64,000 nt of DNA from positions 1 to 64,000 of the forward strand of contig CAVVJO010000043.1 in assembly GCA_963748545.1 (NCBI GenBank). Direction: 5' to 3'. The translations under genes and the position numbers were made by a program. The notes below the pieces were generated by a model. It ran no database searches and was not told the origin of the DNA. It worked only from the letters and a program-made list of their open reading frames with translations. This document shows positions 35,077-43,147 of this stretch, piece by piece. Each line of letters opens with the position of its first letter. The stretch's first letter is position 1. This DNA is from Roseiarcus sp963748545. Lineage in GTDB: Bacteria > Pseudomonadota > Alphaproteobacteria > Rhizobiales > Beijerinckiaceae.

Positions 35077-35877
35077 TCAGGGGACACGCACCACCATTTC
35101 AATCTCGACCTTGATTTCCGGCTTATAGAGGGCCTGCACGCCAATCGTCGTGATGCTGGGCATCGCGTCCCGGAACAGTTCACGGAGAGGGCCGAGGGCT
35201 TGCCCGAACGCTTCGCTGGTCGCATTCACGACGTAGACGCGCAGCAGGACAATGTCTTGTGCAGTCGCCTCCAGCTCTTTGAGTGCGGCGGCGAGGCTGG
35301 CCGTCGCAAGCTTTGCCTGGCCAGCGAGGTCTTGGGGAACTTCTTCACCGCCGCCTGGCGTCGCTGCGATCTGGCCGGACAGGAAGGCGAGGCGGCCCGG
35401 CTCCGCGACACTGATGTGCGAGTAGCCGAGCGACGCCATGTCCCACATTGTCGGGGGGTTTCGGCGGCTCACCGACGCTGACGGCCGAGACGGAATGCGT
35501 GCGATCACCTTGATTTCGAAGTCGAAGCCCCCAAGCCAGGTGACGCCAAGCCCTGTCGAGCTCGGGTAGGGAGCGCTTTTGAAGAATTCGTCCCTCACGG
35601 CCCGGGCAGTGCCGAGCTGCTTCTCGGGGTCGGTATAAAACGTCGTGACGTCGACGATATCATCGAACCCGCAGCCCCCGGCCAGCAGCGTGGCTTCCAG
35701 ATTGGCGTAGGCTCGGCGAACCTGCGCTTCGAAATCGGGTTCGGGCGAACCATCGGGGCGGCTGCCGACCTGACCCGACACGAACAATAGGTCGCCCGAT
35801 CGCACCGCGGCAGAATATCTGTGCTTCTCGTACAGGGCTTGCCGATCCAGGGGAAACACTGCCTCACGCTGGGCCAT
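35077..35877 (-). CDS. Tandem RidA-domain protein
   Basis: 266 residues with two RidA domains in one frame. Domain 1 (about 1-131): YSAAVRSGDLLFVSGQVGSR, DIVDVTTFYTDPEKQLGTAR, GFDFEIKVIARIP. Domain 2 (from about 136): NPPTMWDMASLGYSHISVAE, RLAFLSGQIAATPGGGEEVP, ITTIGVQALYKPEIKVEIEM. ATG 35877 has AAAGGA upstream. The junction holds GTGA (minus strand, 35472-35469): the GTG would be a natural start for domain 2, and the overlapping TGA in the next frame would be a stop for domain 1. So this is either a true fusion or two coupled genes joined by a one-base error. Confidence 0.82.
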   Translation of the reverse strand: MAQREAVFPLDRQALYEKHRYSAAVRSGDLLFVSGQVGSRPDGSPEPDFEAQVRRAYANLEATLLAGGCGFDDIVDVTTFYTDPEKQLGTARAVRDEFFKSAPYPSSTGLGVTWLGGFDFEIKVIARIPSRPSASVSRRNPPTMWDMASLGYSHISVAEPGRLAFLSGQIAATPGGGEEVPQDLAGQAKLATASLAAALKELEATAQDIVLLRVYVVNATSEAFGQALGPLRELFRDAMPSITTIGVQALYKPEIKVEIEMVVRVP

Positions 35878-36821
35878 ATGATCGTCCTTTTCATGAAGGG
35901 GCGGGCCCACCCTCAAAGGGCGGGGATAATTTCGGAATGAGTACGGCCAATGGGGATATTTCGGCAATACACGGGCGAAATTTCGGCGGGCGGCCCATTG
36001 TCCTTTCGATCGGCCCCGTGCCAAGGTTAGCAATCTTTTGGGGCGGGCCCAGAGTTGGCCAATCGCGCTGGACCGTCGGTCGCGAATGCAACGCGCTTGG
36101 CTCTGGCTTTGCGCGCGCCGTGCTTGCTGATCGTTTGCGGCTTTGGCCTGGCAGGGTGCGGGCCTACAAACGGGCCTTGGGCGGTCGCAGTCCAGCATCC
36201 GATCGTGTCCACGACGCCCCCGCTCGGCGCCCCTCCCGGCCCAACTCAGGCTGAATCCGGTCCGGCACCCCTCGCATTCGATCGTTACAGCAACGCCAAC
36301 TGAGGCGCCTGCCTGGATTTCGGGAGTGATCACGTCACGGGCCGCAGCAACAGCGAAGTAGGCTTATCTTTGAAGGCTTGAGCGCCACTTCGGTGCGATC
36401 TCGCTCGATCGCTCTCGCCGTTACGCGCTTCGAAGTCTCTTTACGAACGACCGCACCTGGCGCCGTACCGGAGCGAGAGGGAACGGGGGCAAAGTGGCGG
36501 ACAGGACGCATTCCCTAAGCCGTCCGCAAGCGCCCGCTCCTTGCTCACGAAGCGGCCGTTGCCGATCGCGGCCGTGAATGGCGCAAGTCAGCAATAGCGG
36601 GCGTTGGCTGTACGCGGAGTCCGGCCGATGCAGGCGTTCGTCGCAGGTTCGGCGATCCGTTGCGTTTGGCGGGAAGCGAACTTCGCGGCGCCCGCGCGGA
36701 AATGACCGCTTCCCACCATCAAGAGATCTTGCAGCAATCGTCGGCGCATTACGCCTGATCGTCGCCGCAGGGAAACGGGCGCAGTCCTTGCAGCTGGGTG
36801 TTGTGACGGTTCGCAGTTGGG
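35878..36821. other. Gene-poor stretch between RidA and lectin genes
   Basis: About 940 bases. Apart from a weak small lipoprotein candidate at 36055, no coding signal is convincing. A CGCACCTGGCGCC element at 36452-36464 recurs at 38788 and 38944, on the other side of the lectin gene. Confidence 0.4.
36055..36303 (+). CDS. Possible small lipoprotein
   Basis: An 82-residue frame with a plausible lipoprotein signal (LLIVCGFGLAGCGPT, lipobox LAGC near residue 35) and a short Pro-rich mature part. It starts with TTG and lacks a clear ribosome site, so it could be chance. Included because the signal is well formed in an otherwise empty region. Confidence 0.3.
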   Translation: MANRAGPSVANATRLALALRAPCLLIVCGFGLAGCGPTNGPWAVAVQHPIVSTTPPLGAPPGPTQAESGPAPLAFDRYSNAN

Positions 36822-38405
36822 TCAGGGCGGCCCGAGGGCGCCCTTGGACGCCACTGTCGAGTTGAGGGTGAGGGGCGTATTCACGAGACCCGTCGCCGAA
36901 TTGCCGCCTTGGTCGGTGAAGGTGATCTGCAATCTGCCCCCCGCGTAGGGCGCGTTGTCGTTGGCGATCTGGGCGATCACCGAAAAGGTGCCGTCGCTTT
37001 GGGTCTTCGCCAGCGGGTTGGGCTGAACCACTCCCCCGCCGGTGGAGGGCGAATCCTGCGTCCACTCGCCGGACAAGGTGAGTGGGCTATTGGGCAGGAA
37101 GCCCGCGCCGGAAAAGGTCCAAACGCCCTCCAGCTTCGTCACGCGCGGGTTGGGAACCCCGAACGGCTGCGTGATCACCGAATGGTAGCCCGTGGCGACC
37201 TGCCCGTAATAAATATTGCTATTTTCCCCTGTGCCGATTGTGTGCGGATTGGGGACGGAGGTTTGTGCGCTGAGCGACGTCGAGCTCAAGATCCTGAGCA
37301 CGCCCATGCCGCTCGTGAAATGGGCGTTGTTGCCGGGCGTTCCGACAATGACGACCTGGATCGCAGCCAGCGGTGACAGCGCGCTCTCCGGCGCGGTCGT
37401 CCCCTTGAAATTGGGCTGCCCGATCGCCGACCACTGGACGGCGTTTCCAAGGGAAGCGCCGGACTGATCGAACGCCTGCCCAGTGATGCCGGTAATGTAG
37501 TTATCGGCCGGATTCCTGACGAGCTGGAGATTGATGCGGGTTCCGGCGGGAATCGTGTTGTTCTTGATCGTCAGGAAGGGGCCAGAGGTGGTCGTGATCG
37601 TCTCCAGCGGGTCCGTCTTGCCGCCGGGCCCCGCGCCCAGCTTATGCCATACCTGCTGGAACAGGACGAGGCTGTTGTTCTGGACAATCATGCCGAACTG
37701 CGACCATTGCGCGTCGTAGACGACGCCCTTGGGCGGCGGATAGGGCGCGTTGCCGTTGATCTGCACCGAAAATGCGGGTGAGACGAGATCTTCCAGAATG
37801 ACCATTTCGACGACGAAACTGCCCAGCCACTTGGTCTGATCTTCGGGCAACCAGGCGTAGTTGCCGTTGCCCTGGAGCGTGCCTGAGGTTGGGGCCAGCG
37901 TCTGCGCCGGCAAGGCCGTCCCGTCCGAGGCGGCCCAAAGCTGAAATTTGTTCTCAAAGAGCCGCCTCGAGTTCACCACAAGACCCGTTCCGGACTTCGA
38001 CGAGCCGCGCTCGGGTTCGAGGACGTAACCCGTCGGCGGATTGACGATGAAATAAGATCCCGAGCCAGCGGGATCAGGCAGGAAGCTCCAGATCTGGTTG
38101 GCGTTGTCTTTCTCCTTGACCTCGAACACGTCGATCGCCGCGCCGGGCGAAGTCGAATTCTGAGCAATGTCGAGACAGTGACCCGTAGCCGGATTTTGGA
38201 TGATGTGATGACCCGTGCCGGCGGGGTCCGGCTTGATCTCCCAAGTCTGATTGGCTGCAAGGGTTCGTTCGCCGGGATGGTTGAGGTTTATGCCGGAGGC
38301 CTGGGACGGATAGATCTGCACCAGGGCGCCTGAGGCCGTGGAATTGTCGCGGATGTCGATGACATCGCCATTAATCGCGTTGACGAGCATGAATTGACTG
38401 GACAT
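36822..38405 (-). CDS. Ricin-type beta-trefoil lectin protein with uncharacterised C-terminal half
   Basis: 527 residues. The N-terminal third (about 1-150) is a ricin-B-like trefoil: VIDIRDNSTASGALVQIYPS, HHIIQNPATGHCLDIAQNST, NQIWSFLPDPAGSGSYFIVN, with recurring Q-x-W blocks. The remainder is beta-rich and Asn/Gly/Ser-rich; I recognise no family. No signal peptide is seen, and ATG 38405 follows a good GGGAGC site, so export would need a non-Sec route or the protein is cytosolic. It probably binds glycans. Isolated, with repeats on both sides. Confidence 0.72.
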   Translation of the reverse strand: MSSQFMLVNAINGDVIDIRDNSTASGALVQIYPSQASGINLNHPGERTLAANQTWEIKPDPAGTGHHIIQNPATGHCLDIAQNSTSPGAAIDVFEVKEKDNANQIWSFLPDPAGSGSYFIVNPPTGYVLEPERGSSKSGTGLVVNSRRLFENKFQLWAASDGTALPAQTLAPTSGTLQGNGNYAWLPEDQTKWLGSFVVEMVILEDLVSPAFSVQINGNAPYPPPKGVVYDAQWSQFGMIVQNNSLVLFQQVWHKLGAGPGGKTDPLETITTTSGPFLTIKNNTIPAGTRINLQLVRNPADNYITGITGQAFDQSGASLGNAVQWSAIGQPNFKGTTAPESALSPLAAIQVVIVGTPGNNAHFTSGMGVLRILSSTSLSAQTSVPNPHTIGTGENSNIYYGQVATGYHSVITQPFGVPNPRVTKLEGVWTFSGAGFLPNSPLTLSGEWTQDSPSTGGGVVQPNPLAKTQSDGTFSVIAQIANDNAPYAGGRLQITFTDQGGNSATGLVNTPLTLNSTVASKGALGPP

Positions 38406-39678
38406 CGAAGCTCCCTCCGCACATGCCCCGGCTCGCTCGGACAATCAGGCTTAGGACTAAAATCGAATTAACTCAGAAGTCAGCCGGGAAATCAAGGCCA
38501 TCCAGCGCGACCGGGCTGCTTGACCGGCATCGTCCAAACGCGATCCCCACCGGCTCCAGGCCCGCAACGGGTTCGCCGCTCGCTTTGTCGGTCCGTGCGG
38601 GCCCCGCAAATAGCAAAATTGGCGCCCTCCCCCCATCCGGTCAGTGGCGGCTTCCTGGGGTTCAGCGCGCGTTCCCAGCTAACTGGGAACAGCGGCTTAG
38701 GGTCGAATTTGAGCCGTTCGTCGCGCCGTCCGGCAAAGCCCGCTTCTGTGCGCAGTGCGGCCGTTCCCAATGGGGCGGGTGAACGCGCGCACTTGGCGCC
38801 CTCCCGCCGTAACGACGCGAGGGAACGGAAGCGAAGGCCCCGATGGGTCACAAGCGTAGGCGTCCTGGGACCGCCCCAGCCGGCCTCGCTCCTTGGTCGA
38901 ACGGTGAGGTCGTCCTGACCCCTGCGGCGGCCCTCGGGAGGTCCGCACTTGGCGCCGTGCAAATGCTTTACGTTTTACCGAAGACATGCTAATTCTTATT
39001 TGTTAGGTCAGAACAGACGAAGGGGCGTTCCGTCCTTGACTTCATCCCGCAAATTCCCGCCTGGACCGCCGGCGGTCGGAAGGCCCGTCCGGCCTCGACA
39101 GCGCGCGCGACCGCGCCGCGCGCTGTCGTCGCTCCGGGCGTCGCGAAGCCTTGCGAACGGACGGATCGGCGGAACCGGACCCCGCGGCAACCTCTTGAAA
39201 AGGCCCGAAACCGGAGCCGGACGCGCAGCCGCCGGGCGGCTTCCCCCGATCGGGCGGAGCCCGGCCCGCTCGGGGGCGGCGGTCGGACGGCGCAGCGGCG
39301 CGAGCGCCCGGACAATTGGCCGCAAGCTTCTGAAAAGGCTCAAAACGGACTCGGAAACGACAAGGGACGCCGGGCTGCGGCTCTCGCGACGCGATTCTCG
39401 ATCGGACCGTTGCGCCCGCGCTCCCGAGGCCGTCGCCCGCCGCCGTCGGCCGCGACCTCCCTCGCGGGCGCGCTGGGATCGAGCCCAACACTATGAAAAG
39501 ATTGAAATCGGCAAGGGCTTGGCCTTGCAAAGGGTTGGCATGGATTTGGGGTCGGCGCCCCGTGCGCGACGGTGGGGCGCCCTCAGCGCGTCCTGTTGCG
39601 TCCTCCCCGAGAACCGGCCGAGCCTTGGTTTCCCGCGCGCGAACGCCTAAGTAAAAGAGGGATATCTGGGAGAGAGGC
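38406..39678. other. Gene-free region with degenerate repeats
   Basis: About 1.27 kb with no credible gene despite long overlapping frames in this GC-rich DNA. Contents: a perfect hairpin GTTCCCAG-CTAA-CTGGGAAC (38671-38690); TTGGCGCC elements at about 38617, 38793 and 38949; and two imperfect copies of a CCTTTTCAGA-x-GCTTGCGGC element (minus strand, 39184-39220 and 39321-39357) with relatives at 44968 and 45121. Confidence 0.5.
38671..38690. repeat. Perfect hairpin
   Basis: GTTCCCAG with loop CTAA and CTGGGAAC, 8-bp stem, upstream of the lectin gene in the gene-free stretch. No T-run follows on either side, so a terminator is doubtful. Confidence 0.5.
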
Positions 39679-40452
39679 ATGGCGAGCAAGGCGAAGAGCG
39701 AGGTCAAAGGCGAAGGCAAGGGCGAAGGGAAGCCCGCCGATCCGCGCGGCAAGATCATCGATGCATTGATGAAACTTGCGAGCGAACGCAGTTTTGAAGA
39801 CATATCGATCCGCGACATTTGCGCGGAAGCCGGCGTAACCCTGGCGGATTTCCGGGATTCCTTCGCCTCCAAGGGCGCAGTGCTCGCAGGCCTTTCGCGG
39901 CGCCTCGACCGCGCGGTGCTGGCTCAGGACGCCGCCGAGCTCGCCGACGAGAGCCCGCGCGAGCGCCTGTTCGACGTGCTCATGCGCCGCCTCGAGGCGA
40001 TGGCGCCTTATCGGGAGGGCTTGCGCGAGGCGGCCGCATGGCTGCGGCGCGACCCGTCCGCGGCGCTGGCCTTCAATCCCGTCGTGCGCGGATCGATGCG
40101 ATTCATGCTCGAGGCGGCGGGCATCGAACTCGAAGACGGTCCGGCGGGCGTCCTCAAGCTGCAAGGGTTCGCGCTCGCGTGGGCGCGCATCGTGGGCGTC
40201 TGGCTCGACGACGACGATCCTGGCCTGTCGAAGACGATGGCCGAGCTCGATCGCGAGCTGACCCGCGGCGAACGCGCGGTCACGAATATCGATCGCCTGA
40301 CGGGCATCGCGTCGCCGCTTCGGGCGCTGGCGATGGCGGCCCTCGATGCGCGCCGCCGCGGCCGCTCGGACCGTTCGCCGCGCAGGCGGACGGAGCGAGA
40401 CGAGGACGATTTTGGCGACAGGGATCGGGAGGACGACGCACCGGCTGCATAA
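39679..40452 (+). CDS. TetR-family regulator with long charged tail
   Basis: 257 residues. A Lys/Gly-rich leader is followed by a TetR HTH (RGKIIDALMKLASERSFEDI, SIRDICAEAGVTLADFRDSF), then a helical ligand domain and an acidic/basic C-terminal tail (RRGRSDRSPRRRTERDEDDF). GGGAGAGAGG precedes the ATG. Closely similar TetR proteins of Rhizobiales are often annotated without function; no operator seen. Confidence 0.78.
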   Translation: MASKAKSEVKGEGKGEGKPADPRGKIIDALMKLASERSFEDISIRDICAEAGVTLADFRDSFASKGAVLAGLSRRLDRAVLAQDAAELADESPRERLFDVLMRRLEAMAPYREGLREAAAWLRRDPSAALAFNPVVRGSMRFMLEAAGIELEDGPAGVLKLQGFALAWARIVGVWLDDDDPGLSKTMAELDRELTRGERAVTNIDRLTGIASPLRALAMAALDARRRGRSDRSPRRRTERDEDDFGDRDREDDAPAA

Positions 40453-40637
40453 GGTAAACAGGACCTCGCCGACGATTCAAAATTGAACGAACGGCTTGAG
40501 CCTTCGCTCGCCATGGCTCCCGATGGCGCCGGGAAATCGGCGGATTAAGAGCCGCCTAACCACGCGCGTTAGGCTCTTGGGCAGTGGAAACACAGCAGAG
40601 TTCCCCCATGGTCAAGCGAACCTCAGGGGGAACGATC

Positions 40638-41228
40638 GTGACGTCGCCGCTCAAAGCCTCGGACTGCATCCGGATCGAAGCGAGCGATCCTCGTTCCGAC
40701 GATCGGCGTCGCGTTGTGGAAGTCGGGCGCGAATCCGTGACGATCCGGCGGTCCGTCGCCGGCGTGCCGATGGCGATCCGGCTCGCCTCGAGCGCCTATC
40801 GCGGCGTCGTGCTCAGGGTCGCCGGACTGGAGAGCGGCCGGTTTCACTACGAGGTGAGGCTCACCCATCGCGATCCCGATCTCTCGGTTCCGCTCGGCGA
40901 GGGGGACGATCTTTCGGCGATCGAGGGGCAATGGCGCGGGTGGGTCGCCTTCCTCGGCCTGCCGGCCTTGGCGGGCCGGACCGAGTTGGCCGACACGCCG
41001 GTCAACCTCGCCGGCGTAGACCTCGCGTTCCGGACCCCCCATCCGCGACGCCGGGGTCGCCCGCTCACCGGCCGCCGGCGGCGCTTCCCGAAACGCGGCG
41101 CCCCCTGCCCCGTACGCTTTCCAGGAGTCCTGAAGGCCGAATCCCGTGTGCTGGTCTACGGCCGGGAGGCCAGTTCGCCTCAGGCGGCCATTTCGATCGG
41201 CGCGTCCGACGAGACGGGGATCAGATAG
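40638..41228 (+). CDS. DUF6101-like conserved protein
   Basis: 196 residues when started at GTG 40638, which has AGGGGGA seven bases upstream; in-frame starts also exist at 40584 and 40608. The body contains VTIRRSVAGVPMAIRLASSA, YRGVVLRVAGLESGRFHYEV and RLTHRDPDLSVPL, resembling the DUF6101 family of Rhizobiales. The C-terminus is Arg-rich. Function unknown. The end overlaps a minus-strand small gene by 49 bases. Confidence 0.6.
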   Translation: MTSPLKASDCIRIEASDPRSDDRRRVVEVGRESVTIRRSVAGVPMAIRLASSAYRGVVLRVAGLESGRFHYEVRLTHRDPDLSVPLGEGDDLSAIEGQWRGWVAFLGLPALAGRTELADTPVNLAGVDLAFRTPHPRRRGRPLTGRRRRFPKRGAPCPVRFPGVLKAESRVLVYGREASSPQAAISIGASDETGIR

Positions 41229-41467
41229 TACTCCCCCCGCTCGATCGATTGGGCGAGATCGGGGTCGAACTGAACGGTCATCAGCCCGAGCGCGTCGGCC
41301 ACGGCCGCAAGGCCGATGTCGTGATAAATGCGGGTGAGCATCGACCCGACGCCCTCGCGCCGGGTTTCCGCTTCAGGGATCGCGTCGAAATCGTGCCGCA
41401 TCGCCGTCCGCCATTGTCGAGATCTCAGCGCCTGTCGCGCTGGTCGCTCGAAGTTGAGTGATTTCAT
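41180..41467 (-). CDS. Small conserved-looking protein of unknown function
   Basis: 95 residues: an Arg-rich start (RPARQALRSRQWRTAMRHDF) and an ordered C-terminal half (MLTRIYHDIGLAAVADALGL, YYLIPVSSDAPIEMAA). It shows no simple-shadow composition and faces away from the HAD gene, so I accept it tentatively. It may be two-domain fold-like but no family is recognised. Confidence 0.5.
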   Translation of the reverse strand: MKSLNFERPARQALRSRQWRTAMRHDFDAIPEAETRREGVGSMLTRIYHDIGLAAVADALGLMTVQFDPDLAQSIERGEYYLIPVSSDAPIEMAA

Positions 41468-41529
41468 TTAAGAGGGGGTTAACGGTCGGCTTCCCGGGCC
41501 GCCCGTGTCGGAAACGACAGGAGACTTGC

Positions 41530-42256
41530 GTGTTCGCCGTATCGACCCGCTTCGCCGGCGTCCTTTTTGACAAGGACGGCACTCTGATCGACTTCGATCT
41601 GACCTGGGGGCCAGCTGTCTATACTATGATCCACACGTTTGCCGCCGGCAACCGAGCGCTGATCGAGGCTCAGGCTGAAGCGCTTCATTTCTCGATCGAG
41701 GCCAGCCGATTTCTCGCCTCGTCTCCGTTGATCGCGGGTTCGACAGCGGATTACGCCAAGCGCTGGGCGGACGCCCTCGGCCGCACGGACTATGCGGTCC
41801 TCAAAGCCGAGATTGACGCGCTGTCGGCGACCGAGTCTCTAAAAGCGCTCACGCCGATAGCCAATCCGCAGGCTGTCTTCTTGAAACTCAGCGCCATGGG
41901 TTTCAGCCTCGGAGTCGCCACCAACAACTCGGAGAAGAGCGCGCAGCGTCAGATCGAGGCGCTTGGACTCTCGCCCTACGTCGACTTTGTCGCCGGCTAC
42001 AACTCCGGACATGGGGGCAAGCCGGAGCCCGGGATGGTGCTGGCCTTCGCCGAATGTCTCGGAGTTCGCGGCCTCCGCAATCGTCGTGGTCGGAGATTCG
42101 CTGCACGATCTGGCCGCCGCGAGGGCGGTCGGCGCAACGGCGGTCGCGGTCCTTTCAGGACCGGCTCAGAGGAGGGCGCTCGAACCTTGCGCCGACTTTG
42201 TGATCGGGCACATCGGCGACCTGCCCGACTTGTTGGCCCGAATCGCAGCTGAATAG
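41530..42256 (+). CDS. HAD-family phosphatase, phosphoglycolate-phosphatase-like (frame broken near 42066)
   Basis: GTG 41530 starts FAVSTRFAGVLFDKDGTLID, with the HAD motif I DKDGT. Motif II-like LGVATNNSEKSAQRQIEALG and PEPGMVLAFAECLGV follow. Motif IV (IVVVGDSLHDLAAARAVGAT) and the C-terminus up to 42256 are in the +1 frame. Removing one T at about 42066 restores about 241 residues. The likely substrate is 2-phosphoglycolate (Gph-type) but is not certain. Like the other broken genes this is a single-base net insertion. Confidence 0.85.
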
Positions 42257-42367
42257 AGGCTGCGCCTGCGGCCGAATGCCTCGCCCGCTGGGGACGCTCC
42301 GCATTGCTTAGGCGGACGATCAAGGTTAGGTGAGTCTTTCTTTCGGCCGCCGGCGGAGGTTCGGCCT

Positions 42368-43069
42368 GTGATGGCCCCCGATAGTCTCACCCTTTTGGGC
42401 GGGCTCCTCCTAGGGCTCGCGAGCAGCCTGCACTGCGCCGGGATGTGCGGGGCGATTGCTTCCAGTTTGATGTTCGCCTTCGCTCACGGGGAGAGCCACG
42501 GAGAGCGTGTGCGGGCGCTGATGGCGGCGCATGCGGGGCGCGTCCTGATGTATGTCGCGGGCGGCGCGGCCCTGGGCGCCGTGGGCTCGACGATTTACGT
42601 CGCATTCGATCATGCTGGCGCCTTCCTGGCGATGCGCTGGGCGGCGGCGGTTGCGCTTGGCTGGATCGGGCTTTCGGTCGCGGGATTTGCGCCCTCGCTT
42701 GCGATCGTCGATCGAGTGACGGCGCCGATCGCTGGGAAACTCCGGTTTGGGTCGGACTCCTGCCGCCCCGGCGAAGCGGGCGCCTTCGCATCGGGGCTGA
42801 TCTGGGGACTGCTACCCTGCGGGATGGTCTATGGCGCGCTGTTCTACGCCATGCTTGCGGGCGACGCCTGGCGCGGCGCAACCGTCATGATGGGTTTCGG
42901 CCTTGGAACCCTGCCGTCGGTGACGGCGGTCGCGCTTGGACTTTCCCATTTCCGTCGGCTTGCGCACGCGCCAAACGCTCGGATCGCCGTCGGTCTCGGC
43001 ATCATGGCGGTCGCCGCCGCAAGCATCGCCGTGCCCGCAATGCAGGTCGGCGAGTTCTGCTTGAACTGA
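42368..43069 (+). CDS. TauE/CcdA-like membrane protein with HCxGMCG motif
   Basis: 233 residues with about six hydrophobic helices. Seen: LGLASSLHCAGMCGAIASSL (the H-C-x-G-M-C-G motif of the sulfite-exporter-like/DsbD_2 family) and LIWGLLPCGMVYGALFYAML (second Cys/Pro motif). Such proteins are linked to copper/cytochrome-oxidase assembly or thiol transfer. GGAGG is 8 bases before GTG 42368 and 11 before ATG 42371; the GTG is the better-spaced start. Confidence 0.82.
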   Translation: MMAPDSLTLLGGLLLGLASSLHCAGMCGAIASSLMFAFAHGESHGERVRALMAAHAGRVLMYVAGGAALGAVGSTIYVAFDHAGAFLAMRWAAAVALGWIGLSVAGFAPSLAIVDRVTAPIAGKLRFGSDSCRPGEAGAFASGLIWGLLPCGMVYGALFYAMLAGDAWRGATVMMGFGLGTLPSVTAVALGLSHFRRLAHAPNARIAVGLGIMAVAAASIAVPAMQVGEFCLN

Positions 43070-43147
43070 AGGCGCCGTATTTTCCCTTGGCTTTCGATTG
43101 GCGCTATAAGCGCGAACGGCGCGATTGCGTCGAACCCGCGGAGACGG

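Noticed and set aside
35878..36333. An N-terminal extension of the tandem RidA protein
   Set aside because: The frame is open but has no domain. ATG 35877 has a good ribosome site and starts the RidA fold.
36421..37065. A minus-strand frame overlapping the lectin gene end
   Set aside because: Overlaps the lectin gene in another frame, and the free part has no coding character.
38492..38962. A 156-residue minus-strand frame upstream of the lectin gene
   Set aside because: Low-complexity, repeats of GAK-C from the TGGCGCC DNA element, no ribosome site and no family character.
39042..39872. A 276-residue minus-strand frame opposite the TetR gene and the gene-free region
   Set aside because: Arg/Pro/Gly-rich composition typical of GC-driven open frames, and it overlaps the real TetR start. 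Its only pattern is the DNA repeat described above.
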